Shown piece after piece: positions 1-7,452 of a DNA stretch of 15,077 nt (positions are counted from its first letter, which is position 1; every line of letters begins with the position of its first letter). The stretch lies in assembly GCA_964614215.1 (NCBI GenBank), contig CAZTKP010000056.1, positions 1-15,077 on the forward strand. Direction: 5' to 3'. Under the pieces are notes generated by a model, which was not told where the DNA came from, did not search any database, and saw only the letters and a program-made list of their open reading frames with translations. The position numbers and the translations under genes were made by a program. Origin of the DNA: CAZTKP01 sp964614215 (GTDB lineage Bacteria > UBP6 > UBA1177).

Positions 1-38
1 TAAATATCTAGTTCCGATCTTTACAGGAAGGGCGCTGG

Positions 39-55
39 TCTATCTGTTTTATTTG
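39..55 (+). repeat. 17-bp direct repeat, copy 1
   Basis: The 17 bases tctatctgttttatttg occur here and again, without mismatch and in the same orientation, at 1628-1644, just after the stop of the lipoprotein gene. The two copies therefore bracket that gene. The rest of bases 1-110 contains no recognisable gene; no convincing promoter or ribosome-binding site was found there. Confidence 0.7.
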
Positions 56-110
56 AAATTTTGTGGTCTATAAGTTAACATCTGTATGTTATTGACAATC
101 ACTTGGCAAC

Positions 111-1625
111 ATGAAGATTCTGATTTTATTAGTCTTTCTAGCTTTTGTTTCGTGTAATGAGAGCAAACCTCAAAATGATGCAGATACATACACTTTCGAT
201 AATGATACTGCCGAAACTGATACTGTTCCGGACTTGAATTCTGTTGTAGACGAAACTCCTGATCCTGATGAAGAAGATGTTGAAATTCAGGATGGTGATT
301 CTGACACTGATACAGATTCTTACTGTCCGGATCTGAAAATTCAGGAAAATGTCATCAAGGCGGGATTTCCGTTTAAAGATAAAGATGGAAAGATAACATT
401 CTGCCGTCCCGGCTGTGACACACCGACAGAGAATGATCCTCAATGTGTGAGAAATCTGTGGGAATGGAATAACTGGGGAGTTTATCAGACGTACATTAAA
501 GATCCTGAGAATACATCACCTGAATGTTATCCGTGGCCCTGTGTTATAGATGGAATGAAAGCGTACCGGACAATGAAAAGTCAGTGTGACAGATTCCTGT
601 CAGTTGACAACTACTCTTCAACAATGGGCACGATAGGAGATCTCAGAGTCAGCGGAGGAATAGCCGGAATAGAGATGGGAGGTTATGTCACAGGATATAA
701 CTCATCAAGAGCGATGGCTTATCATATCGAAAAAGATGAATATGAACCCATCGGATATAGCGGAGCCTATACACAGTTTAATCATGGCAGATTCATTTTT
801 GTGACGGCGAATGGAGATCTTTCAAAAGAGAATCATACTCAGATGTATATAATTTCTGCAAAAAGAAATGATGATGGATCATGGAAATATGAGGCCATTT
901 ATGATGATGCCCAGCACATGGGAGATCTGTCCCGTCCGCCTTTTGTAGGCAAGGATTGGGTATTAATACAGGTGCATCATCGTGTAACTGGAAAATATGA
1001 AGTTTATTATTCCAAAGTTGATGAATGGAACTGGATAAAATTTGAACCACCCAAAGTATATGAAGGCAATATTTCCGGGAACAGGCTTTCATTCATAATC
1101 GGAGACAGAGAAATTTATGTCTGTGACCTTGATAAGTCTCCTGAAAAGATCTCGGATTGCACAAAGATAAACAGAGAAGGGGAACTCGGGCACGGCCCAA
1201 GACTTGATCAATTAAATCCTGACAGGCTGGTTTACAATGTTTATGGAGAACCTAAATTTATTGAAGTTGATCTGTCTGCGACACCGCATAAGTATACAGA
1301 GCACATAATAAGTCCTTCAGAAGAAAACCTGATAAGTTTTGAACCCGGTGATTTCAGAAAAGGAGTTGTTCTCTATGATGAAATGTTTTCTGTAGGACAG
1401 GGTTGGGATCACAAATCGTGTTTCTACAATATGGAACAGAAAAAAAGTTACTGCGCATCTGTTTCACCGTGGCCCAATACAGTTGAATATCTGATGGGGT
1501 TTGGCACATTTGATGGAAAATATCAACTTTGGAAAATTCCTGCAGGATCGGCCTGTGCAGTTAGAGATATAAAATGCTGGTGTGAGGAAAAAAAGTTAGG
1601 GTGTGAGAATGTTTTTGAAGAATAG
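111..1625 (+). CDS. Cys-rich lipoprotein of unknown function with acidic linker
   Basis: I do not recognise the function. Residues 1-15 form a lipoprotein signal peptide ending in the lipobox FVSC, so Cys15 is the predicted lipidated residue; Asn at +2 fits outer-membrane sorting. Residues 16-70 are a low-complexity Asp/Thr/Glu/Pro linker, probably a flexible tether. A Cys-rich section follows, with Cys at 72, 98, 102, 112, 139, 144 and 159, then a long stretch rich in Trp, Tyr and Gly with beta character that could be a propeller-like domain (inference). The C-terminus has another Cys cluster (CAVRDIKCWC and a further Cys), suggesting disulphides in the periplasm or at the surface. No clear Shine-Dalgarno sequence precedes the ATG, so expression may be weak or the start less certain than in its neighbours. 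It stands apart from the next gene by 88 bases. Confidence 0.8.
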   Translation: MKILILLVFLAFVSCNESKPQNDADTYTFDNDTAETDTVPDLNSVVDETPDPDEEDVEIQDGDSDTDTDSYCPDLKIQENVIKAGFPFKDKDGKITFCRPGCDTPTENDPQCVRNLWEWNNWGVYQTYIKDPENTSPECYPWPCVIDGMKAYRTMKSQCDRFLSVDNYSSTMGTIGDLRVSGGIAGIEMGGYVTGYNSSRAMAYHIEKDEYEPIGYSGAYTQFNHGRFIFVTANGDLSKENHTQMYIISAKRNDDGSWKYEAIYDDAQHMGDLSRPPFVGKDWVLIQVHHRVTGKYEVYYSKVDEWNWIKFEPPKVYEGNISGNRLSFIIGDREIYVCDLDKSPEKISDCTKINREGELGHGPRLDQLNPDRLVYNVYGEPKFIEVDLSATPHKYTEHIISPSEENLISFEPGDFRKGVVLYDEMFSVGQGWDHKSCFYNMEQKKSYCASVSPWPNTVEYLMGFGTFDGKYQLWKIPAGSACAVRDIKCWCEEKKLGCENVFEE

Positions 1626-1627
1626 GA

Positions 1628-1644
1628 TCTATCTGTTTTATTTG
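1628..1644 (+). repeat. 17-bp direct repeat, copy 2
   Basis: Exact second copy of the 17-bp sequence at 39-55. It begins three bases after the lipoprotein stop codon and lies in the gap before the TldD-family gene. Confidence 0.7.
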
Positions 1645-1670
1645 CCTGCTAAACTTTCATCTGATATCAT
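1642..1670 (+). promoter_or_regulatory. possible sigma70-type promoter for the TldD-family gene
   Basis: TTGCCT (1642-1647) and TATCAT (1665-1670) are separated by 17 bases; four and five of six positions respectively match consensus. It would give a leader of roughly 35-40 bases before the ATG at 1714. The -35 overlaps the end of the direct repeat. Motif match only. Confidence 0.28.
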
Positions 1671-1713
1671 CTGTCACTAATTTTCGATTTATTTCCTGAC
1701 AGGAGGAGAGAAA

Positions 1714-3417
1714 ATGAGAAAAGGTCTTATCTTTTCAGTTGTTGCGGTCTTGTGTTTCAGTCTAGGTGCGGCAAAGCTTACAAAAAGACAGTCGGACATC
1801 ATGAATGCGATGTATAAAGAGCTTAAGCGGTCATCCGAGAAACTTCAGGTGGATGATTACGAGAAGCCTTACTTTATTTCATACAGGCTTGTTGAGGAAG
1901 ATGGTTATAAGATCCTCGGTAAGTACGGAAGCGTTATAGAATCCGGTGATTACAAGGGTGCGTCCGCGAATGTGGAAGTGAGGATAGGGGATTACAAGGA
2001 CGATCAGACCAAGGGCAGTTCAAGCTGGATGTACGGCAGAAGTACAAGCTATGCCTCTTTACCCTATGAGGAAAAGATCAACGAGTTTGCATTCCGTAAC
2101 GCATTCTGGATCGCGACAGACGGAGCATATAAACGTGCTCTCACGGAATATCACCGCAAAAAATCAAAGAATGTCTATGAAAAAGTGGATGAGGACGAAA
2201 AGAACAGAGATGCTTTTTCAAAAGAGAAGAAGGTAATAAAATATATAAAGGATAAGGACATTAAAGCAGATGTGAAAAAATGGGAGAAAAACGTCAGGGA
2301 ACTTGCTGAAATATTCAATAAATATAAGGATATACTTGAATCCAATGTATCTGTTAACTTTGTTAATTCCACTGAATATTTTATTAACACGGAAGGAACC
2401 AGGGTAATTCAGAGCAGGCAGTATGTCTCTCTGTTCATTTCCGCTTCATCTCTGGCTGATGACGGTAAGAGCGTGGAGGATTACAGGAGTTTCAATGTAA
2501 AGGGACTTAAGGACCTTCCAAAGATGAAAGAACTGAAAAAGGAGATAGCCGATCTTCTTGCAACCATTGAGAAACTCAAGAACGCGCCTTTGATCGATCC
2601 TGTTTCATGTCCGGCACTTCTTATGCCCGAACCTGCTTCGATCCTTTTTCACGAGGCTATCGGTCACAGACTTGAAGGTGAAAGACAGTTCAGCAGACGT
2701 TCAGGCCAGACATTTAAAGGAAAGGTCGGAAAACAGATAATGCCCGAGTTCATTTCAATGAGTGATGATCCCACCATGAAGAAATTCAAGGATCAGACTC
2801 TTATCGGAAACTATAAGTATGATCAGGAGGGTGTTCCTGCTCAGAAAGTGTCTCTGGTGGAGAAGGGTATCCTAAAAAACTATCTTCTTTCAAGAACTCC
2901 CGTCAACGGTTTTGAAAAGTCCAACGGTCACGGAAGGGCGGAAGGAACAAGAAATCCCGTTGCCAGAATGGGTGTGACGATAGTTAAGTCTCATAAAGAA
3001 TACAGCTATAAAGAGCTCAAGAAAATGCTCATTGAAGAGGTCAAAAGGCAGAAAAAGGAGTTTGGACTTATTATACAAGGCTCGACAGGCGGATCAACGA
3101 ACACTTCTTCTTACGGCGAGCAGTCATTTCGCGGAGCTGCAAAACTCGTTTACAAAGTCTATCCTGACGGAAAAGAGGAGCTTGTCAGAGATGCTGAAAT
3201 AATCGGAACTCCACTTGCCGCAATTGATAAGATCATTGCAACAGGAAAAGACTACGAAGTTTTCAATGGATTCTGCGGAGCTGAAAGCGGAATGGTTCCC
3301 GTCTCAACCATCAGTCCATCAGTTCTTCTTTCTAACATCGAGATCCAGAAAAAGACAAAAAGGAAATCACGCGGACCGATCCTTCCCAAACCGAAATACA
3401 AGAAGAAGAAAAAATAA
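1714..3417 (+). CDS. exported TldD/PmbA-family metallopeptidase
   Basis: TldD/PmbA (peptidase family U62) proteins are metalloproteases; E. coli TldD with TldE processes peptides such as microcin precursors in the cytoplasm. Here the HExxxH metal motif is HEAIGH at residues 313-318, and the C-terminal Cys ligand region is visible as NGFCGAESG with Cys521. Both key elements are therefore intact. Unlike E. coli TldD, residues 1-20 look like a Sec signal peptide (RK, hydrophobic core, GAA before the mature start), so the enzyme probably acts in the periplasm or outside. At 567 residues it is longer than typical TldD (about 480). The extra length includes a charged, Lys-rich coiled segment around residues 145-200 and a tail ending in five lysines. 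AGGAGGAG at 1701-1708 supports the ATG. No TldE/PmbA partner lies in the window. Substrate unknown. Confidence 0.87.
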   Translation: MRKGLIFSVVAVLCFSLGAAKLTKRQSDIMNAMYKELKRSSEKLQVDDYEKPYFISYRLVEEDGYKILGKYGSVIESGDYKGASANVEVRIGDYKDDQTKGSSSWMYGRSTSYASLPYEEKINEFAFRNAFWIATDGAYKRALTEYHRKKSKNVYEKVDEDEKNRDAFSKEKKVIKYIKDKDIKADVKKWEKNVRELAEIFNKYKDILESNVSVNFVNSTEYFINTEGTRVIQSRQYVSLFISASSLADDGKSVEDYRSFNVKGLKDLPKMKELKKEIADLLATIEKLKNAPLIDPVSCPALLMPEPASILFHEAIGHRLEGERQFSRRSGQTFKGKVGKQIMPEFISMSDDPTMKKFKDQTLIGNYKYDQEGVPAQKVSLVEKGILKNYLLSRTPVNGFEKSNGHGRAEGTRNPVARMGVTIVKSHKEYSYKELKKMLIEEVKRQKKEFGLIIQGSTGGSTNTSSYGEQSFRGAAKLVYKVYPDGKEELVRDAEIIGTPLAAIDKIIATGKDYEVFNGFCGAESGMVPVSTISPSVLLSNIEIQKKTKRKSRGPILPKPKYKKKKK

Positions 3418-3517
3418 TTTTCACTAATACATAAGTAAAATTAAAACCTAACTAATAGTCTGAATTAATTGAAGAATCAGCCGAAATAAAAAAACTGAAA
3501 AAAAGTTAAATTTTTTC

Positions 3518-3546
3518 TTGACCGAGCGGTCGGTCTGTGCTATAAA
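3518..3546 (+). promoter_or_regulatory. sigma70 promoter of the tetR-ABC operon
   Basis: TTGACC (3518-3523) and TATAAA (3541-3546) are separated by exactly 17 bases, and a TGC just before the -10 gives an extended -10. An A/T-rich tract at 3487-3517 directly upstream resembles an UP element. Predicted transcription start is near 3553, giving a leader of about 40 bases before the ATG at 3594. Both TetR-type operators overlap or abut this promoter. Confidence 0.75.
3520..3535 (+). promoter_or_regulatory. TetR-type operator O1
   Basis: GACCGAGCGGTCGGTC is an inverted repeat with arms GACCGA and TCGGTC around four bases. It starts within the -35 hexamer and runs into the spacer. It differs from O2 at one of 16 positions. 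Nested within it is a second symmetry, GACCG-nn-CGGTC. A bound dimer would block RNA polymerase. Confidence 0.8.
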
Positions 3547-3553
3547 CGAACTA

Positions 3554-3573
3554 TAGACCGAACGGTCGGTCTA
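3554..3573 (+). promoter_or_regulatory. TetR-type operator O2
   Basis: TAGACCGAACGGTCGGTCTA is an inverted repeat with 8-base arms (TAGACCGA / TCGGTCTA). It begins at the predicted transcription start, 36 bases downstream of O1. Placement of two copies around one promoter immediately ahead of a TetR-family gene points to autorepression and control of the whole operon. Confidence 0.82.
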
Positions 3574-3593
3574 GTTTTAACCCGGAGGTTGTT

Positions 3594-4196
3594 ATGGTTG
3601 AAGAAAGATCAAAGGCGGAGATCACAAAGGAAAAGGTGGTAGAGGCTGTGCTGCATATCATTGCAACAGAAGGCATGAAGGGTGTTACCACCAGAAAGAT
3701 CTGTGAGAAAGCAGGGATTGCAAAGGGAACACTCTACCATCATTTTGATAACATTGAAGATGTTCTCGTGCAGAGTCTGGATATTATTTCACAGAAAATG
3801 ATCGATGGTTTTAAGGCTATGACCTTTAACTCTGTTGAACACTTTTTTACTGATATTGGTCTTATGGCAATTGCAGAGGTTGAAAAACAAAAACAGGACG
3901 GTCTTAAGACAACTTCATTAATTGATGAGATGATAAACAACCCGACAATGCATAAGGCGACAAAGATAATTCATAAAAAATGGTACGAACTTGTCAAGGC
4001 AAAGATCCATAAACTCGCTGAGCATGATGTGTCAGAAGAAGTAGCAAGTGACATAGCAAAAACTCTGAACATTGTTATCGCAGGATTTAAAACCACTCTT
4101 TATTTTGAAGATGACCTTGATTCAATAAAGAGGTTGTGGAAAAAACAGGCTCACAGACTTGCCAGCTTTACAGATGAACACAAATGGAGGGACTAG
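3594..4196 (+). CDS. TetR-family transcriptional regulator
   Basis: A 200-residue protein of normal TetR-family length. The N-terminal helix-turn-helix spans about residues 14-55, with the characteristic VTTRKICEKAGIAKGTLYHHF recognition region (residues 31-51). The C-terminal two thirds are the variable helical ligand-binding and dimerisation part, so the inducer cannot be predicted. GGAGG at 3584-3588 sits five bases before the ATG. It is the first gene of the operon, and its stop is three bases from the next start; the GGAGGG serving the permease lies inside its last codons. Two palindromes overlap its promoter, so it most likely represses itself and the transport genes until a ligand binds. 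TetR regulators of this arrangement commonly sense toxic or lipid-like compounds (established for the family); here that is inference. Confidence 0.92.
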   Translation: MVEERSKAEITKEKVVEAVLHIIATEGMKGVTTRKICEKAGIAKGTLYHHFDNIEDVLVQSLDIISQKMIDGFKAMTFNSVEHFFTDIGLMAIAEVEKQKQDGLKTTSLIDEMINNPTMHKATKIIHKKWYELVKAKIHKLAEHDVSEEVASDIAKTLNIVIAGFKTTLYFEDDLDSIKRLWKKQAHRLASFTDEHKWRD

Positions 4197-4199
4197 ATC

Positions 4200-5438
4200 A
4201 TGATACTGTTCAAGATGGCTATGCGGAATCTCATGAAACAGAAGCGGCGTTCATTTTTTACTGCCATTTCAATGATCATAGGTTTTGTGCTTCTTTCAAT
4301 ATCTCTGGGGCTTGCTGAAGGTGGTTACGGAAATATAATAAAGTCCTTTACCAAGGCACAGACCGGGCATATTCAGGTCCATCAGAAAGAATATCTCGAT
4401 AAGCCGGGAATATATAAGAATTTTGTGTGGAACAAAGATCTGGAGAAAGTGCTCAGATCAGTTGATGAAGTTGAAAAAGTTGCTCCGAGACTCTTTTCCG
4501 GTGCGCTTGCCTTTGTCGATACGAAAACTACCGCTGCCTCAGTAAAGGGTATAGATGTTAAGGCGGAAGCCGACATGACAGATATTGACAAAAAGGTTGA
4601 AAAGGGGAGTTACTTTTCCTTAGAAGATAAAGGCGAGCCCAAATATGAAGCCGTGATAACCTATTCACTTGCCCAGGCCCTGAAACTTGATGTCGGACAG
4701 GAGATAGTTCTTATCTCTCAGGGGGCTGACGGAAGTATTGCAAACGACAAGTTTAAAGTTATAGGGATTCTGTCTAAGGATATGGATTCATTGGAGAACA
4801 GGACTGTTTTTCTTCCGCTTGCCACTGCTCAGGAATTCATTTCAATAGGCGATAAAGTTCATGAAGCTGCAATAATGATAAAGGATTACAGAAAATCTGT
4901 CACAGAAGCCAGTGAGATCAATAAAGCTCTTTTTTCAGCAGGAATAAAGGACTTGAGAAGTGAGCCTTGGGAAATCGTTGAGCAGCAGTTCTATACAAGT
5001 ATGGTGGCAGACAAGGAAGGTAACTTTATTGTCATTTTCATTATCGCTCTTATCGTTGCGGTCGGTGTGCTTAACACTGTTCTGATGTCAATTCTTGAAA
5101 GAATGAGAGAGTACGGAGTAATGAAGGCAATGGGAACAACGCCGGGCTTTATTTTCAACTCCATAGTTATAGAGACCTTTATCCTGTCTATACTTTCGTC
5201 AGTCGGGGGATTTCTTCTATCACTGCTGGCGACGTGGCCTTTAAAGACAATAGGAATAAGTTATCCGGAACCTATTTCAGTAGGAGGAATATTTATTGAA
5301 TATATGAATTCGGAGTATGTTGCCGAAGCATTTTATATTCCCTTTGTCGTAATAGTTATTTCTTCGGTGTTCGCAAGTCTGGTCCCTGCTTTTAAGGCAT
5401 CTGTTGCAGACCCGGTGAAATCAATGAGAAGTTATTGA
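4200..5438 (+). CDS. ABC transporter permease A, FtsX/LolC-LolE type
   Basis: A 412-residue permease with the FtsX/MacB-like layout: a basic cytoplasmic N-terminus (RNLMKQKRR), a first membrane helix near residues 19-38, a large periplasmic domain near 40-273, and three C-terminal helices near 276-297, 322-346 and 378-398. The cytoplasmic loop after helix 2 has the ERMREYGVMKAMG motif typical of FtsX permeases and probably contacts the ATPase. Family members do not usually pump through a channel; they couple ATP hydrolysis to extraction or periplasmic conformational work (LolCDE, MacB). It is about 60% identical by eye to permease B at 6208, with near-identical ends (DPVKSMRSY), so the two arose by duplication. 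GGAGGG at 4186-4191 supports the start. Probable partners are permease B or C and the ATPase encoded at 8686. Confidence 0.9.
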   Translation: MILFKMAMRNLMKQKRRSFFTAISMIIGFVLLSISLGLAEGGYGNIIKSFTKAQTGHIQVHQKEYLDKPGIYKNFVWNKDLEKVLRSVDEVEKVAPRLFSGALAFVDTKTTAASVKGIDVKAEADMTDIDKKVEKGSYFSLEDKGEPKYEAVITYSLAQALKLDVGQEIVLISQGADGSIANDKFKVIGILSKDMDSLENRTVFLPLATAQEFISIGDKVHEAAIMIKDYRKSVTEASEINKALFSAGIKDLRSEPWEIVEQQFYTSMVADKEGNFIVIFIIALIVAVGVLNTVLMSILERMREYGVMKAMGTTPGFIFNSIVIETFILSILSSVGGFLLSLLATWPLKTIGISYPEPISVGGIFIEYMNSEYVAEAFYIPFVVIVISSVFASLVPAFKASVADPVKSMRSY

Positions 5439-5444
5439 ATTAAT

Positions 5445-5449
5445 GGAGG
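5445..5449 (+). promoter_or_regulatory. ribosome-binding site that fixes the LolA-like start
   Basis: GGAGG lies five bases before the ATG at 5455. An in-frame ATG at 5443 overlaps this same GGAGG and has no Shine-Dalgarno sequence of its own. The downstream ATG, which directly begins a clean signal peptide (MKKLFV), is therefore the better start. Confidence 0.75.
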
Positions 5450-5454
5450 ATATT

Positions 5455-6204
5455 ATGAAAAAACTGTTTGTTATGTTTTCACTGCTCTTTGTTGTTTTCA
5501 GCCTCTGGGCTGATGCAAAGACTAGCGATGAGGTTAATGCCATTCTTGATAAGATGGACAAGGTCTACCGTGCCGACAGTTCGGAATTTGAGATGGAAAT
5601 GGAGATCGTTACCCCAAACTGGAAAAGAACCATGAAAATGAAAGCATGGTCCGAGGGCATGGATAAGACCTTCATTACCATACTTTCACCAAGAAAGGAT
5701 AAGGGAATAGGGACTCTCAAGGTCGATCAGGACATGTGGAACTTCTTTCCCAAGGTTAACAAAGTAATGAAGGTTCCGCCGAGTATGATGATGGGAAGCT
5801 GGATGGGAAGTGACTTTACCAACGATGATCTGGTTAAAGAAACTACATTTAGAGATGATCATACCGCTGAGCTTGTTAAGACCGATGAAAAAGATGTTAT
5901 CGTCCTTAAAATGGTCCCTAAAGAAAGCGCGGCTTCAGTCTGGGGAAAGATCATTGCCAAAGTCCGCAAAAGTGACTATATGCCTATAAGTCAGGAATAT
6001 TACGACGAAAAAGGGCGCAAGGTCAGAATAATCAAGTTCTCAGGAATTAAGGAAATGGGAGGCAGACTTATTCCTTCCGTTATGGAGATCGTTCCTCTGA
6101 ACAAGAAGGGACATTTTACAAAGATAACCTATCTTAAAGGTAAGTTCGATATTAAGATGAACAAGAGCATTTTCACGTTAAGAAACCTTCAGAAGATGAG
6201 GTAG
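5455..6204 (+). CDS. LolA-like periplasmic carrier (outer membrane lipoprotein-sorting protein family)
   Basis: A 249-residue protein of the family annotated as outer membrane lipoprotein-sorting protein, which shares the LolA/LolB half-barrel fold that shields a hydrophobic ligand in the periplasm. Residues 1-19 form a Sec signal peptide (MKKLFVMFSLLFVVFSLWA) with no lipobox Cys, so the mature protein should be soluble. Family hallmarks seen: a run of alternating strands (EFEMEMEIVTPNWKRTMKMK), then SPRKDKGIGTL at 78-88, the WNFFPKVNKVMKVPPSMM stretch at 95-112, and SDFTNDDL at 119-126. The gene sits between two paralogous FtsX permeases with gaps of 16 and 3 bases, which argues that it takes a hydrophobic cargo from them. 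It is not canonical LolA (shorter, different motifs), so lipoprotein transport should not be assumed; such proteins also accompany lipid exporters. Confidence 0.88.
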   Translation: MKKLFVMFSLLFVVFSLWADAKTSDEVNAILDKMDKVYRADSSEFEMEMEIVTPNWKRTMKMKAWSEGMDKTFITILSPRKDKGIGTLKVDQDMWNFFPKVNKVMKVPPSMMMGSWMGSDFTNDDLVKETTFRDDHTAELVKTDEKDVIVLKMVPKESAASVWGKIIAKVRKSDYMPISQEYYDEKGRKVRIIKFSGIKEMGGRLIPSVMEIVPLNKKGHFTKITYLKGKFDIKMNKSIFTLRNLQKMR

Positions 6205-6207
6205 AGA

Positions 6208-7440
6208 ATGATCCTCTTTAAGATGGCGTTTAGAAACCTGCTCAAACAGAAACGAAGGGCAATATTTACTGCTGTCTCCATGATCCTGGGCTTCGTTATG
6301 TGTTCGATTTCCATCGGAATGATGGAGGGCGGTTTCGGAAATATGATAAAGGCTTTCACCGGCGCAAAGACGGGACATGTTCAGATCCACCGCAAGGGAT
6401 ATCTTGAAAATCCGGGACTTTACAAGAATTTTGAATGGAACGGAAAGGTCAGAGATATTGTTTCGGGTGTTAAGGACGTTAAGGACATGACCCCGAGACT
6501 GATAAGCGGAGGACTTGCCTTTATCGATAAAAAGACAACAGCTGCTCAGATAAAGGGCATAGATCCCAAATCTGAAGCTATTGTTACGAGCCTTGACAAA
6601 AAGGTGGATAGGGGCGTCTATTTTTCGGGAAAGACTGGAGGCGGATTTGAAGCTCTTATAACGAACTCTCTTGCTGAAAGTCTCAATGCCGGTGTGGGTA
6701 GTGAGATAGTTCTCATCTCGCAGGCTGCCGACGGAAGTATTGCAAACGATGTTTTTAAGGTTGCGGGGATACTTACAAAAGACTCGGATTCACTTGAAGG
6801 AAGAACAGTCTTTGTTTCTCTTGGCGATGCGCAGACCTTTCTTGCTCTTGAAGGGAAAGTCCACGAAGTTGCAGTTAAATTAAATAGTTATAAAAAGTCT
6901 TTTAAAAGTTCCAATGAGATCTCAAAGGCTTTTTTCAGCAAGGGCTTCAAGGATCTGACCAGCGAACCGTGGGAAATAGTTGAACAGCAGTTCTACAACG
7001 GAATGATGGCCAAGAAAGAGGGCAATTCTATAATGCTCTTTGTCGTAATGCTGATCGTGGGAATAGGAGTTCTCAACACTGTACTGATGTCAATTCTCGA
7101 CAGAATGAGAGAGTACGGTGTGATGAAGGCGATGGGAACTACTCCGTGGTTCATTTTTAATTCAATTGTGCTTGAGACTGTGGTTCTTGCCGTTTTCTCA
7201 GCTGTTCTCGGTTTTTTTCTGAGTCTGCTGGCTACATGGCCTCTGGTCGTTTACGGAATAACCTATCCTGAGCCTGTTTCGATCGGCGGAATATACATAA
7301 CGACACTCAATTCGGAATTTGTACCCAGGGCGTTCTACGTTCCTGTATTTGTTGTTGCGGCGGCGGCCTTTTTTGCCTCTCTATATCCGGCATACAAGGC
7401 GGCTGCGACCGATCCTGTTAAATCAATGAGAAGTTACTAA
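6208..7440 (+). CDS. ABC transporter permease B, FtsX type, paralogue of permease A
   Basis: A 410-residue permease with the same topology as permease A: first helix near residues 19-38, a periplasmic domain, then helices near 274-296, 320-344 and 376-396. The DRMREYGVMKAMGTTP coupling loop is nearly identical to that of permease A, as are LISQxADGSIAND and SEPWEIVEQQFY in the periplasmic domain and the DPVKSMRSY end. Divergence is greatest in the periplasmic segment around residues 90-160, where a partner or cargo could be distinguished. The start lies three bases after the LolA-like stop; only a modest GAGG (6198-6201) precedes it, so translational coupling is likely. Two similar but non-identical permeases could form a LolC/LolE-like heterodimer, or alternative homodimers with the shared ATPase (inference). 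Confidence 0.9.
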   Translation: MILFKMAFRNLLKQKRRAIFTAVSMILGFVMCSISIGMMEGGFGNMIKAFTGAKTGHVQIHRKGYLENPGLYKNFEWNGKVRDIVSGVKDVKDMTPRLISGGLAFIDKKTTAAQIKGIDPKSEAIVTSLDKKVDRGVYFSGKTGGGFEALITNSLAESLNAGVGSEIVLISQAADGSIANDVFKVAGILTKDSDSLEGRTVFVSLGDAQTFLALEGKVHEVAVKLNSYKKSFKSSNEISKAFFSKGFKDLTSEPWEIVEQQFYNGMMAKKEGNSIMLFVVMLIVGIGVLNTVLMSILDRMREYGVMKAMGTTPWFIFNSIVLETVVLAVFSAVLGFFLSLLATWPLVVYGITYPEPVSIGGIYITTLNSEFVPRAFYVPVFVVAAAAFFASLYPAYKAAATDPVKSMRSY

Positions 7441-7452
7441 AGGGGGATAATT

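Noticed and set aside
92..97. Perfect TTGACA upstream of the lipoprotein gene
   Set aside because: It is only 13 bases before the ATG, leaving no room for a -10 element and leader; no partner hexamer fits.
3498..3516. A-tract/T-tract hairpin as terminator of the TldD-family gene
   Set aside because: The stem is A:T only and too weak; its position directly before the -35 fits an UP element better.
5455..6204. Calling the LolA-like protein canonical LolA
   Set aside because: Its motifs (PPSMM, SDFTNDDL) belong to the wider lipoprotein-sorting-protein family, and the operon differs from lolCDE.
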